Assembly: GCA_035610365.1 (NCBI GenBank)
Contig: CM069435.1
Location: forward strand, 66,461,389-66,525,388
From: Aquatica leii
Lineage: Eukaryota; Arthropoda; Insecta; Coleoptera; Lampyridae
Reading direction: 5' to 3'
DNA: 64,000 bases
Position 1 is the first letter of the stretch; each line of letters starts with the position of its first letter. A model generated the notes under the pieces. The model did not search any database. It had not been told where the DNA came from and saw only the letters and a list, made by a program, of their open reading frames with translations. This document shows positions 36,141-45,099 of the stretch, in pieces. The position numbers and the translations under genes were made by a program.

Positions 36141-37095
36141 AATTACGTATTGAAACGTTGGCTAAGACCAATCGACAAACATTAGGTTCAAAATTTCATT
36201 GCGTTGTGCATCTATTAGAAACGATGTCTACACGGATTTGCAAAGATTGCCAAACCTTTGACAAAATTGACCGAAGCAAGAACAGAACTTTTTATCAACT
36301 AAAACAGGTCCTAGTCACTTCGTCAATTTCAAATTATCCAAGAGAAAAGGAAATTTTTTTTTGATACCGACGCAAGCAATCTGGCCATAGGCGCGGTCTT
36401 TTTACAGGTGCAAGATGGACACGAAAACATCATCGCGTGTTTTAGTAAAGTTTTGTCCAGGCCAGGAAGGAATTATTGTGTAATTAAGAGAAAGCTGTTA
36501 GCAGTCAAGTCTATAGAACATTTTTACAAATATTTGTATGGACAAACATTTTTACTGAGAACGGGCTACGCTGCTTTAAAATAGCTATTGCAGCATCGTA
36601 ACCAGGAAAGACAAGTAGCAAGATAGAAGCAATAATCGAAACGCTGATGCTTTGTCTAGAAGACCATGTCCGGCGAACTGCAGTCATGCCCGCGACTTCA
36701 AGAAAAAGTCGAATGCTTCCGGAGAACTGCTATGGTTGATGACAATTGGAAACCTGAGCAGTTGCGTCGCAAACAAAAAAACGATTCCGAAATAAGAGTA
36801 CTACTGAACTGAAAAGAAAACGGCCGACGACCAAGCTCAAAAAAAGTAAATGCTTTGAGCAAAAACATCAAAGCGTACTGAGCGCAGTAAGATTCTTTGA
36901 TAGTAGAAAACGGTCTACTTAAGCAATCCCTAGAGAGTGTCAAGGGAACGAAAGCAGACTACAATTGTTAGTGCCAAAGAGCTAAGTGTCACAATTATTA
37001 AAACATCTCTACGATAGTACATTAGAAAAACACTTTGGCGTAAAGAAGACATTGTAGAAAGTCTGAGAAAGATTTGTTACGTGCATAAATTTTAA
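36140..37095 (+). pseudogene. Ty3/gypsy RT end, RNase H and integrase start, decayed
   Basis: 36210-36340 reads CKDCQTFDKIDRSK and FYQLKQVLVTSSISNYPRE, the RT-RNase H connection. From about 36362, in another frame, FDTDASNLAIGAVFLQVQDG, IIACFSKVLSRPGRNYCV and SIEHFYKYLYGQTFLLRT form the RNase H domain, with its first catalytic Asp in DTDAS. About 36640-36690 reads DALSRRPCPANC. 36730-36930 carries the spacer (ENGRRPSSKKVNALSKNIKA, DSLIVENGLLKQSLES). About 36970-37060 fits VPRAK..V..LHDG..GGHFGVKKTL, the entrance to integrase, and then the element stops. Gag, protease and most RT are missing. Confidence 0.8.
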
Positions 37096-37099
37096 AATG

Positions 37100-38268
37100 T
37101 AATACCCTGTATATTTATTGCACTAAAGTTAGATTTTTACTTTCGACGCTCTCTAACTAGTTTCGATTTACTTCATTTCCTGTCAAGACGTTAAACAGTC
37201 CATTACTTAAGTTGCAAGTGCTTGCGATGGTTAAATTAATTTTCTAACATCATCGGCGTATGTGAAAAGTATGATATTAACCAAAAACGTAGCCAATAAT
37301 AATTAATGAATAAAAACAGTTATATGGGAAAGGCATTAAATCATTTAAAATTATTGTATTTCTATTAGTTTATTCATCACAGACTAAGCTTTTCCTATTA
37401 GTTTTTATAATTCATTAGTAATTTCCATGTTAATTTGTTAACACGACCCAACACGTGTCAGTTTACATGTGTTCGGTGTATTCTTCACCAATGTGGGGTA
37501 ATATCTACCAAATACCTTAATGGAAATATTATAATTTAGAAGGCCTACGTTAAAGCTAAAAACGAATTGTCGACAAGAAAATTCTCTCCGATTTACTGTT
37601 ATTTACGAGTCAATAGATTGCGATATCTCCTTTAATTCAATGTGCGCAACAGTATTTGATAACCGGTTTTTATGTCTAATTTCTTTTAGCATTAATTAAG
37701 AATTTTGTAGATTTTTGCTTTCTTAAGTAATTATGCTGACACGATTTGCTCTGTTCATTCATATTTCAGATCGACTCAACAAAGAAAACGTTTTCTTCGG
37801 ACAAGTAGTGGATTGTGGGTAAGTCTTATTTAATTACATGTGTCATAAAAATTTCTCACGAAAATTTTGCTTGTTATTCTAAATTACATAATTACATCAA
37901 TTGTTTCAATACCATTGAAGTATTTTTATTAATTACTTTTGTGTGTCGTATGATGTGAATCATAGATATTTGTCATTATAAAGTTATTTTTTTTTGTTAT
38001 CAACACCCTATGTAAAATTTATGCTTATCTATTGTGTGTTGCCGATATTTCCAGCATTTATTGATTAAATAATTGACAATAAATTTCTTATGCTCGTTAA
38101 TAATCTACGACATTAAATTAAAGTTGTAATACAAATTATTTTTTTATTTTTGTCCGTTGTTGATTACGAACCTGAATCTGTTGCAAGCTTGGAGTTTGTG
38201 TCTTAATCGAAACAAAAGTGATACTGAATAAGGTTTTTGCCCTTTAAATTCTATGAATAGGAACCTCC
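37100..38268. other. mostly empty, one possible short exon
   Basis: 37770-37817 is a 48-base segment between a good acceptor (catatttcag) and GTAAGTC donor. All frames are too short to judge, so it is not called as coding. Nothing else supported. Confidence 0.3.
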
Positions 38269-39420
38269 CCTATCACCGAGCTGTACTAATTGGCCGAATA
38301 AGGGTTGTAACACGTCCACCAACACGCCGAGCACTGCAAAATCTGCTAAAAAACCTTAAACGTCAACGGCCGAAGAGAATAGTTCGATCTCGCCAGTGTT
38401 TTCCAACCACACCACTAAGAATTACGAAGAACTTCTTCATCGACTTTTACTTGACAGAGGAAAAACTCCGTCACTATACATACACAACATATCGGATAAT
38501 TTTAGAAGCAAGAAAATAGAGGCGTCGTCAAAAACCTTCGGCATTATCGGTTTGGGCATCATGGGATCTGGTATAGTGAAAAACCTCATCATTTTTGAGC
38601 ACAAAGTCAATCTGTGGAACCGAAAAGCTAGAAAGGCGGAAGTTGTAAAAGAACAAGCACATTTGACTTTGCCTGGCCACGTAAAAACTTGGAGTGCACC
38701 TTGCGACGTTGTCTATAAGTCGGACATCATCTTCTCTTGTGTATCTGACACAAGAGCGGCAAAAAATATTGTTTTTAACAACTGCAGCGTCCTTTACCAG
38801 CAAGATGGCTACAGCCTAGAAGGAAAGGGTTACCTTGAATTGACATCCATCGACACAGAAACTTCGAAAGACATCAACAACGTAATTACCAGTAAAGGAG
38901 GTCGTTATTTGGAAGCTCAATTACAAGGAAGCAAGCACGAAGCGGACAACGGATCTTTAATCGTTCTTGTTGCTGGAGACAAGACACTATTCGACGATTG
39001 TTAAACATGCCAAGCAATGGGAAAAACGGCTATTTATTTGGGCGATGTTGGCTACGCAACCAAAATGAATTTGATTCTTCAAGTCATGCGCGGAATCTCG
39101 TTAGCAGGACTTACTGAAAGTTTTGTCCTTGCCGATCGCTCTGGATTATCCCTAAAAAATGTATTAGAAATATTTAGTATAACCTCAATGAGCTCACCAG
39201 CCTTAGTGGAAAAAGCGAATATAATCATAAACCAAGATTTCAGAAATCCTCGAATGCTTTTGCAGCACATGCAGAAAGATTTGAAACTGGCTTTGGAGTT
39301 GAACGATTCTTTACAGCAACAGTAACAGCTGCAACTGCGAACGAAGTTTTTAAACACGCACGCCGTTTAGGCTACGACAAACACGATTCAGCCGCTGTGT
39401 ATATGCGCGCTCGTCACTGA
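38268..39420 (+). pseudogene. GLYR1/NDF (nucleosome-destabilising factor) intronless pseudogene
   Basis: The functional protein has an N-terminal PWWP domain, a linker and a beta-hydroxyacid-dehydrogenase-like domain. This copy starts in the linker (TSTNTPSTAKSAKKP at 38312, EENSSISPV) and covers the whole dehydrogenase-like domain without introns. FGIIGLGIMGSGIVKN carries the intact GxGxxG dinucleotide fold, followed by DIIFSCVSD, YLELTSIDTETS, GGRYLEAQLQGSK, VGYATKMNLILQ and HMQKDLKLALEL. The end is RLGYDKHDSAAVYMRARH with TGA at 39418-39420. Lesions: TAA at 38357-38359, TAA at 39002-39004 (where Gln is expected) with the following Phe codon lost, and a frameshift near 39317-39322 where a Pro-Leu-Pro stretch is missing. 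The PWWP domain is absent. Lack of introns plus 5' truncation suggests a retrocopy; no clear poly(A) tail was seen. Confidence 0.8.
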
Positions 39421-39849
39421 ACGCATTTTAACATTTTTTTCTTGTTAGCGAGATGGCTATTTGTATTTAAGCAAAGTGACCATTGAACGACCGATTGTGA
39501 TTCGGGTTTGAAGCTGTGGAGAAGTGGCCAACTTGTATCAAACGACAGACTAAATTTTCTTAAAGTTTCATATTCTAGATTATTTTGAATATCAGTTGAC
39601 AAATGTATAAATGCATTACTAATTTAATATTTCATTCCATTTTGATTTCATTGTAATCATTTATTAAGAAAAATAAGTTAGATTAATTTTTACGTTCATC
39701 AATAGACGTTATTGTCTGTTTTTAATACAAATAAAAAGTAAAATTTTATTAGTTGTAATTCTTATATTTAGTAAATAAAAAAATATTCTCTCGCAGGTCA
39801 CCAAGCAAAATTCTTGTTATTGTGATAACAAAAATCCGGATATTGTACT

Positions 39850-40190
39850 AGAGGATCACACCCAATATTCTCAGAAACTAAATGTTAGGGTTAGCGTTTT
39901 AAGAGATAATATTGTTAGACCTTAGTTTTTGAACAAAAACCTTGCAGCAGATATTTTTTCGTGTTTGCTTAGAAATACAATAGAGCCCTTAATTGTTCAA
40001 ACTTTGAAAGATCAGATAGATGACGAGTCGTGATTAAATGCAAATCTGCTTCACCTTTAACTGGATGGTGTTCTACCGCATTACGCCGGCACTGTGCAAA
40101 CTAGACAATGGTTGAATAAACATTATCCAAGAAACTATATTTTTTATGTAGCCCCAAAGAAACAAATTGCATTTTGTACAGCCAAGCAAT
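39850..40190 (+). pseudogene. mariner/IS630-like transposase DDE fragment (plus strand)
   Basis: The plus strand reads VSVLRDNIVRP, NKNLAADIFSCLLRNTIEPL, then DGVLPHYAGTVQTRQWLNKH and YPRNYI. These match the insect mariner-like DDE core (gil.d.iigP.f....l....yl..L...i.pl... QQDGAPPHYa..VRqwLn..fP.rwI). The Asp of DG is present but the HTH region and third catalytic block are missing. It runs head-on into the minus-strand copy at about 40190. Confidence 0.6.
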
Positions 40191-40910
40191 CTTGCTGGTC
40201 AATGAATTGACCTTCTTTTTGCAAACCAGCGATCCTAGAAATGCGCTTTAAAAAAATTCTCGACTAGCATGACACGGCGCTCTGTCGTGTTGTAGCCACA
40301 TATTCTGCCTTACTACCAAAGAGACATCTTCTAATAATTTGTAAAGCTGGTTTTGTAGAAAGTCTAAGTACATTCTTCCATTTAGGTTCCCATCGAAAAA
40401 GTACAGTCCGATTACTCGATCTGCCAAAATTCGGACTCATACGTTCATTGACCAACGGTACTGGAAAGTTGTACAAAAAATACGAGGGTTATCAGTATTA
40501 TAATAATGGAAATGCGTCAATCAATCATTTTTGTGGAAAGTCGATTCATCAGCAAAAAAAATTATTTTTTGTTAAATTTGTTAGTGGCTCATTCTGCAAA
40601 CGTCTTCCGCGATCTTTGGGTAGTAATATTTGATGTAACTGAATGTGGTATAGATGGTGTTTGTCTTGCTTTAAGATTCATTGCATTGTTGTCCTGCTAA
40701 TTTCAGTTTCCTTGGTTAGCTTCCTTATGCTAATATTTTTATTTTTTTGAACACACAATAAGATCCGGAATTGATTTTCTTCTATGCGAACCGAATTTCT
40801 TCAGTTCTTCGGTATTCACAAAGGCATCGGCGAGAAACTTTCTTAATTCTTTTTCAAAACTGTTTCGTCTAAGAGCTCGTCTTTCTGGGAATCGCTGGGA
40901 CTAAATTTGC
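40190..40910 (-). pseudogene. mariner/IS630-like transposase, N-terminal and central part (minus strand)
   Basis: Minus-strand order: KNISIRKLTKETEISRTTMQ followed by ILKQDKHHLYHIQLHQ (about 40640-40750, HTH), NESTFHKN (about 40535, near the first catalytic Asp), DNPRIFCTTFQYRWSMNV, then DGNLNGRMYLDFLQNQLYKL and LEDVSLVVRQNMWLQHDRAP with CHASREFF (about 40265-40400). The second catalytic Asp is in QHD. The third block is missing where the opposite fragment begins. The frame 40264-40476 reads the same DNA one base off, so a frameshift is involved. Stops are present. Confidence 0.7.
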
Positions 40911-41600
40911 GATGCCCACAAGGGATTCATTTTGATTAAATTTAAAGCCATTTTGAACAACACAACCAAACCAAAAAAAAAAAGAAATTGAAAACGAATA
41001 AAGAATAACAATAAAACAACAAGAATAGAACAACAAACACAATGCAAATTTAAGAATATTACAGAAATCAGCTTATTGCTTAACATAGGTAAGAAAAAAA
41101 TAAATAGTTCCATTTAAGAAAAAAAAAATTATTAAAGTTCTAAAAAAAATTTTTTTAGCAGTTAAAAATTTCAATGATTTTTTAACACAAGGTTTTGTGT
41201 AAAAATTACAATCGTAGCTCGTTTCTTCTCAAATCAAATGGTCCAAACCGCATTGCTCTAAGTGCGAAATATTCAAAATGGCGTAAGACGCTGCAAAAGC
41301 AGTTTTTTCGAATTATCTCAAAAAGCAACGGATTTAAGTATAAAAAAGGATGATTAAACTGACCTTTATTTTTACTAAGAAATCAAAAAATGCAATAAAA
41401 ATTATAATTTTATTTGAAAAAATGAAATTGGGTCTGGCCCAGAAGATATGGGACACTCTGTATAACTGAAAATAATTTTAGGAGATAGAGAATTTGGTTT
41501 GATAAAACTTATTTCAAGATAACTTTTCGATATTTTTATTAATAAGGGAACTATCGAAGAAGTACGCTTAAGTGGGACACCGTGTATAATAATAAAACTA
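40910..41600. other. AT-rich stretch with mariner-type element ends
   Basis: GGGACACTCTGTATA at about 41450 and GGGACACCGTGTATA at about 41574 are in the same orientation and look like right-hand termini (reverse complement TACA..GTGTCCC) of mariner-like elements. The first may close the minus-strand transposase above. A (TA)n run follows at 41599-41615, next to the PLE. Confidence 0.4.
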
Positions 41601-41615
41601 TATATATATATATAT

Positions 41616-41800
41616 ATTATTATTGTAAATTAAAACAGATTTTCGGATTTCTTCTCGTGTTTTATTATAATTATTTAAACGACGTTTCAGCAAAATCTCA
41701 TTTGCCATTATCAAGTTAAATGTAAAATTAAAGTTTTACAAATTACAATTAAATGAAGTTGTCACTGTCAAAATGTTTTTTGCTTGACTTCTTGTCACTG
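41616..41800 (-). repeat. 185-bp inverted copy of PLE end
   Basis: Exact reverse complement of 42281-42465 as far as I can read, including the run of six A/T. It is fused directly to the direct-repeat copy starting at 41800. Inverted terminal pieces of this sort are a known feature of Penelope insertions. Confidence 0.85.
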
Positions 41801-42492
41801 TTTTTACTACAAATAAGAAAATTAACTCTGTACTACAATCTCCTAAAGAACGTATCCTACTTGAAGCACAAGGAGTATATGAAGTTCCATGCGGCATGTG
41901 CAATAAGTCTTATATTGGTCAAACTAATAGACGCATTTCAGCAAGAGTAGAAGAACATAAACTTGCAGTTAGACAAGAACTTTCCTCATCGTCACTAGCC
42001 CAACATGTTAAAGAAACGGGACATACTATTAATTTTAACAACACAAAAGTTTTAGCAAACATTGAACATTTTTGGTCCAGAATAGCTAGAGAAGCCATCG
42101 AAATTGAAAAGCGTCCATCCAATTTAAACAAACGGGATGATAGCACAAGATTAAATAAGATATGGAAAACGATACTTCCTTCCATAAAAACACAAATGCA
42201 AATAAGTTCATCAAATAACATTAATACAGTTTTACCTACTTCATCAAAAAATCTAAATATAAATCAAATACGACAGGGTCCAGTGACAAGAAGTCAAGCA
42301 AAAAACATTTTGACAGTGACAACTTCATTTAATTGTAATTTGTAAAACTTTAATTTTACATTTAACTTGATAATGGCAAATGAGATTTTGCTGAAACGTC
42401 GTTTAAATAATTATAATAAAACACGAGAAGAAATCCGAAAATCTGTTTTAATTTACAATAATAATTTTACTCGTGAAAACATCAAACATAAT
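41800..42492 (+). repeat. PLE direct repeat (pseudo-LTR), upstream copy
   Basis: Holds the C-terminal coding part with the GIY-YIG endonuclease (frame 41896-42345: SYIGQTNRRISARVEEHKLA), the noncoding end and the first about 120 bases of the next unit's reading frame. Without the one-base loss seen in the other copy its frame runs on to TVTTSFNCNL before the stop. Confidence 0.9.
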
Positions 42493-42963
42493 TTAATTAG
42501 TCTTTACGGAGAAGAAATATTTTACCAAACCAGAAAATTTGAAAAATTATTATCTAAACAAACTGCTATGTTATGCAGACTTACTTTCCTAAAACGATGT
42601 CGCGATGAAAAGATAATTCCAAACTGTATGAAGATAAGTCATCAATTGCACACACTAAATAGTAAGAAAATATTAGAAAAAACAAGTTTTGCTCTACTAC
42701 GAGAATGTATTTATGAAACAAGACGTATCCTAAACAAAATTAGTACTGAGCTTTTTAGTCTTCATCTTTATTTGAGTAACAAAATTCATTTACTTCTTTG
42801 GGACCAAGTACATAAGTTATCTATATTTAGAGCAGAAAGAAACAATGATATAATTACAACAAAACAGAAGAATAAATTTGTAAGATTATTATCTGAACAA
42901 CGAAAACCACATCACATTCAAAAACTAGTAAAAGTAAAACTGTTTATAACTTATCAAACATAA
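42373..42963 (+). pseudogene. PLE polyprotein, N-terminal part
   Basis: An open frame from ATG at 42373 encodes a Lys/Arg-rich, helical N-terminus (MANEILLKRRLNNYNKTREE onward) about 197 residues long, the usual leader before a Penelope RT. Near 42940 a frameshift takes the reading into a short tail ending at 42963. The correct continuation (TVYNLSNITINDETESV) lies in the next frame and leads into the RT. The ATG overlaps the ribozyme-like stretch in the repeat. Confidence 0.7.
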
Positions 42964-44153
42964 CAATTAACGATGAAACTGAATCTGTATTATCTAAAGG
43001 TTTTAATTTTGCAATAACTCCAACACGTATTCCTATTGAAAAAATAATATGCAATGTAGAAACAGCGATCAAAGATTTGCCAGATAACGATGCTGAAATT
43101 GTTCGACAAGATATTTCTTATTTATTAAGAAGATCTAAATTACCAACTACAAACTTGACTAAAAAGGAACATATGGCTCTTAAAGAACTAAAAAGTAATA
43201 ATAACATTTTGGTTTTACCTGCCGATAAAGGAAATGCTACAGTTGTCTTAAACAAAATTGATTATCATACAAAAATAATGACACTTCTCAACGATAAAGC
43301 TTATACTAAAATAGTCAGAGATCCTACGACATATTTAGAGAAAACTACAAAAGCTAAAATACAAGCTACACCTTTAGACAAAGAAACCCAGCTTACAATT
43401 ATTCCTAGAGAAAAATCGTCGAAATTTCCCAAGTTTTATGGTTTACCGAAAATTCATAAAGCAAATGTACCGTTACGTCCTATCGTCAGCTCTATCGGTT
43501 CTCCTCTACAACCACTTGCAAGATTTATAGCAAAATTTCTCCAACCATACGCTGAACAAGCAGCTTCATATGTACGTAATTCTGAACATTTTCTAAATAT
43601 TATAAAACAACAAGTAATAGAGATAGATGATATATTAGTTAGCTTTGATATAGTATCATTATTTACAAATATACCCATAGAAGAAACCCTTCAAATTATT
43701 AAAAATAAACACAATCCTCCAAAATATATCTTAGATTTAACTAAACATTGTTTGAATAATACATATTTTATCTACAATGGTACACGTTATAAACAAATAC
43801 AAGGAGCACCTATGGGCTCACCGTTGTCACCAGTAATAGCAAATATTTTTATGGAAGAATTAGAAACCGTAGCTTTAAATTCAGCAGAACTAAAACCAAA
43901 ATCATGGTTACGATACGTTGACGATACTTTTGTTATTTGGCCCCATGGTAAAGATAAACTCGATACATTTTTCAAACATCTTAATCTACAGAATAAAACT
44001 ATCAATTTCACAATGGAAATTAAAGAAAATGGACAATTACTTTTTTTAGATACTCTTATAAAAAAAAATTACAATCAAATAGGATATACAGTTTACAGAA
44101 AAACAACTAATACAAATAGATATCCCATCATTCAGCTCAACTATCATCCGTAG
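42940..44153 (+). pseudogene. PLE reverse transcriptase
   Basis: Encodes the telomerase-related RT that copies element RNA. Blocks in order: FNFAITPTRIPIEKII, ILVLPADKGNATVVLNKIDY, FPKFYGLPKIHKANVPLRPI, VSFDIVSLFTNIPIEETLQI with the first catalytic Asp, GAPMGSPLSPVIANIFMEEL, and RYVDDTFVIW with the catalytic pair YVDD at 43914-43925. All key residues are present over a 358-codon frame from 43077. A small deletion near 44130 shifts the frame, so it ends at 44153 and the rest continues in another frame. With one frameshift at each end the copy is probably not autonomous, although the RT core is intact. Confidence 0.9.
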
Positions 44154-44920
44154 TTAATTTACTAGTAACACGGTCTAAACGTCTAACAGATAAGGAACAT
44201 TATAATATAGAAATTAAATATTTAAAGAAAGTTTTAGTAGATAATGGTTATTCAAACAAAGTTATTATGAAAGCAATTGGAAAGCAATTAATTCCAACAA
44301 CTAAATCATCACAAGAAGAAACTTCAATGAAAAAAGCTTTTCTACCTTACATTAAGAACGTCACAGATAAAATAAGCAAAATTCTGTTAAGAAATAATAT
44401 AAAAACAGTTTTTACTACAAATAAGAAAATTAACTCTGTACTACAATCTCCTAAAGAACGTATCCTACTTGAAGCACAAGGAGTATATGAAGTTCCATGC
44501 GGCATGTGCAATAAGTCTTATATTGGTCAAACTAATAGACGCATTTCAGCAAGAGTAGAAGAACATAAACTTGCAGTTAGACAAGAACTTTCCTCATCGT
44601 CACTAGCCCAACATGTTAAAGAAACGGGACATACTATTAATTTTAACAACACAAAAGTTTTAGCAAACATTGAACATTTTTGGTCCAGAATAGCTAGAGA
44701 AGCCATCGAAATTGAAAAGCGTCCATCCAATTTAAACAAACGGGATGATAGCACAAGATTAAATAAGATATGGAAAACGATACTTCCTTCCATAAAAACA
44801 CAAATGCAAATAAGTTCATCAAATAACATTAATACAGTTTTACCTACTTCATCAAAAAATCTAAATATAAATCAAATACGACAGGGTCCAGTGACAAGAA
44901 GTCAAGCAAAAACATTTTGA
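44130..44920 (+). pseudogene. PLE linker and GIY-YIG endonuclease
   Basis: After the frameshift the reading SHHSAQLSSVVNLLVTRS and the 44267-44920 frame carry the linker (YIKNVTDKISKILLRNNIKT) and a GIY-YIG nuclease, GVYEVPCGMCNKSYIGQTNR followed by RISARVEEHKLA and, further on, HFWSRIAREAIEIEKRP. The conserved Tyr of YIG, the Arg of R-ISARVxEH and the Glu near the end (AIEIEK) are present. The nuclease nicks target DNA for integration. The final residues differ from the upstream copy because of the one-A loss at 44908-44912. Confidence 0.88.
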
Positions 44921-45099
44921 CAGTGACAACTTCATTTAATTGTAATTTGTAAAACTTTAATTTTACATTTAACTTGATAATGGCAAATGAGATTTTGCTG
45001 AAACGTCGTTTAAATAATTATAATAAAACACGAGAAGAAATCCGAAAATCTGTTTTAATTTACAATAATAATTTTACTCGTGAAAACATCAAACATAAT
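44408..45099 (+). repeat. PLE direct repeat (pseudo-LTR), downstream copy
   Basis: 692 bases matching 41800-42492 with offset 2608 before and 2607 after the A run. Ends at AAACATAAT, where TA-rich flanking DNA begins. Confidence 0.9.

Larger units (their letters stand above)
41616..45099 (+). mobile_element. young Penelope-like element with terminal direct repeats
   Basis: Structure: 185-bp inverted end, truncated upstream copy (41800-42492), body, then a second direct copy (44408-45099). The unit repeats every 2607-2608 bases, so the insertion is one full unit plus a partial unit upstream, the tandem 'pseudo-LTR' layout of PLEs. The two 0.69-kb copies appear identical except for one A in a run (six A at 42300-42305, five at 44908-44912), so insertion was recent. 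The element sits between TA-rich sequences on both sides. Polyprotein frames span 42373 to 44920 with two frameshifts. Confidence 0.88.

Noticed and set aside
37770-37817. 48-base segment between good AG and GTAAGT signals
   Set aside because: Too short to test for coding; kept only as a note under the surrounding stretch.
41919-42221. 100-codon minus-strand frame found identically again at 44527-44829
   Set aside because: Antisense of the PLE endonuclease region; identical only because the direct repeats are identical.
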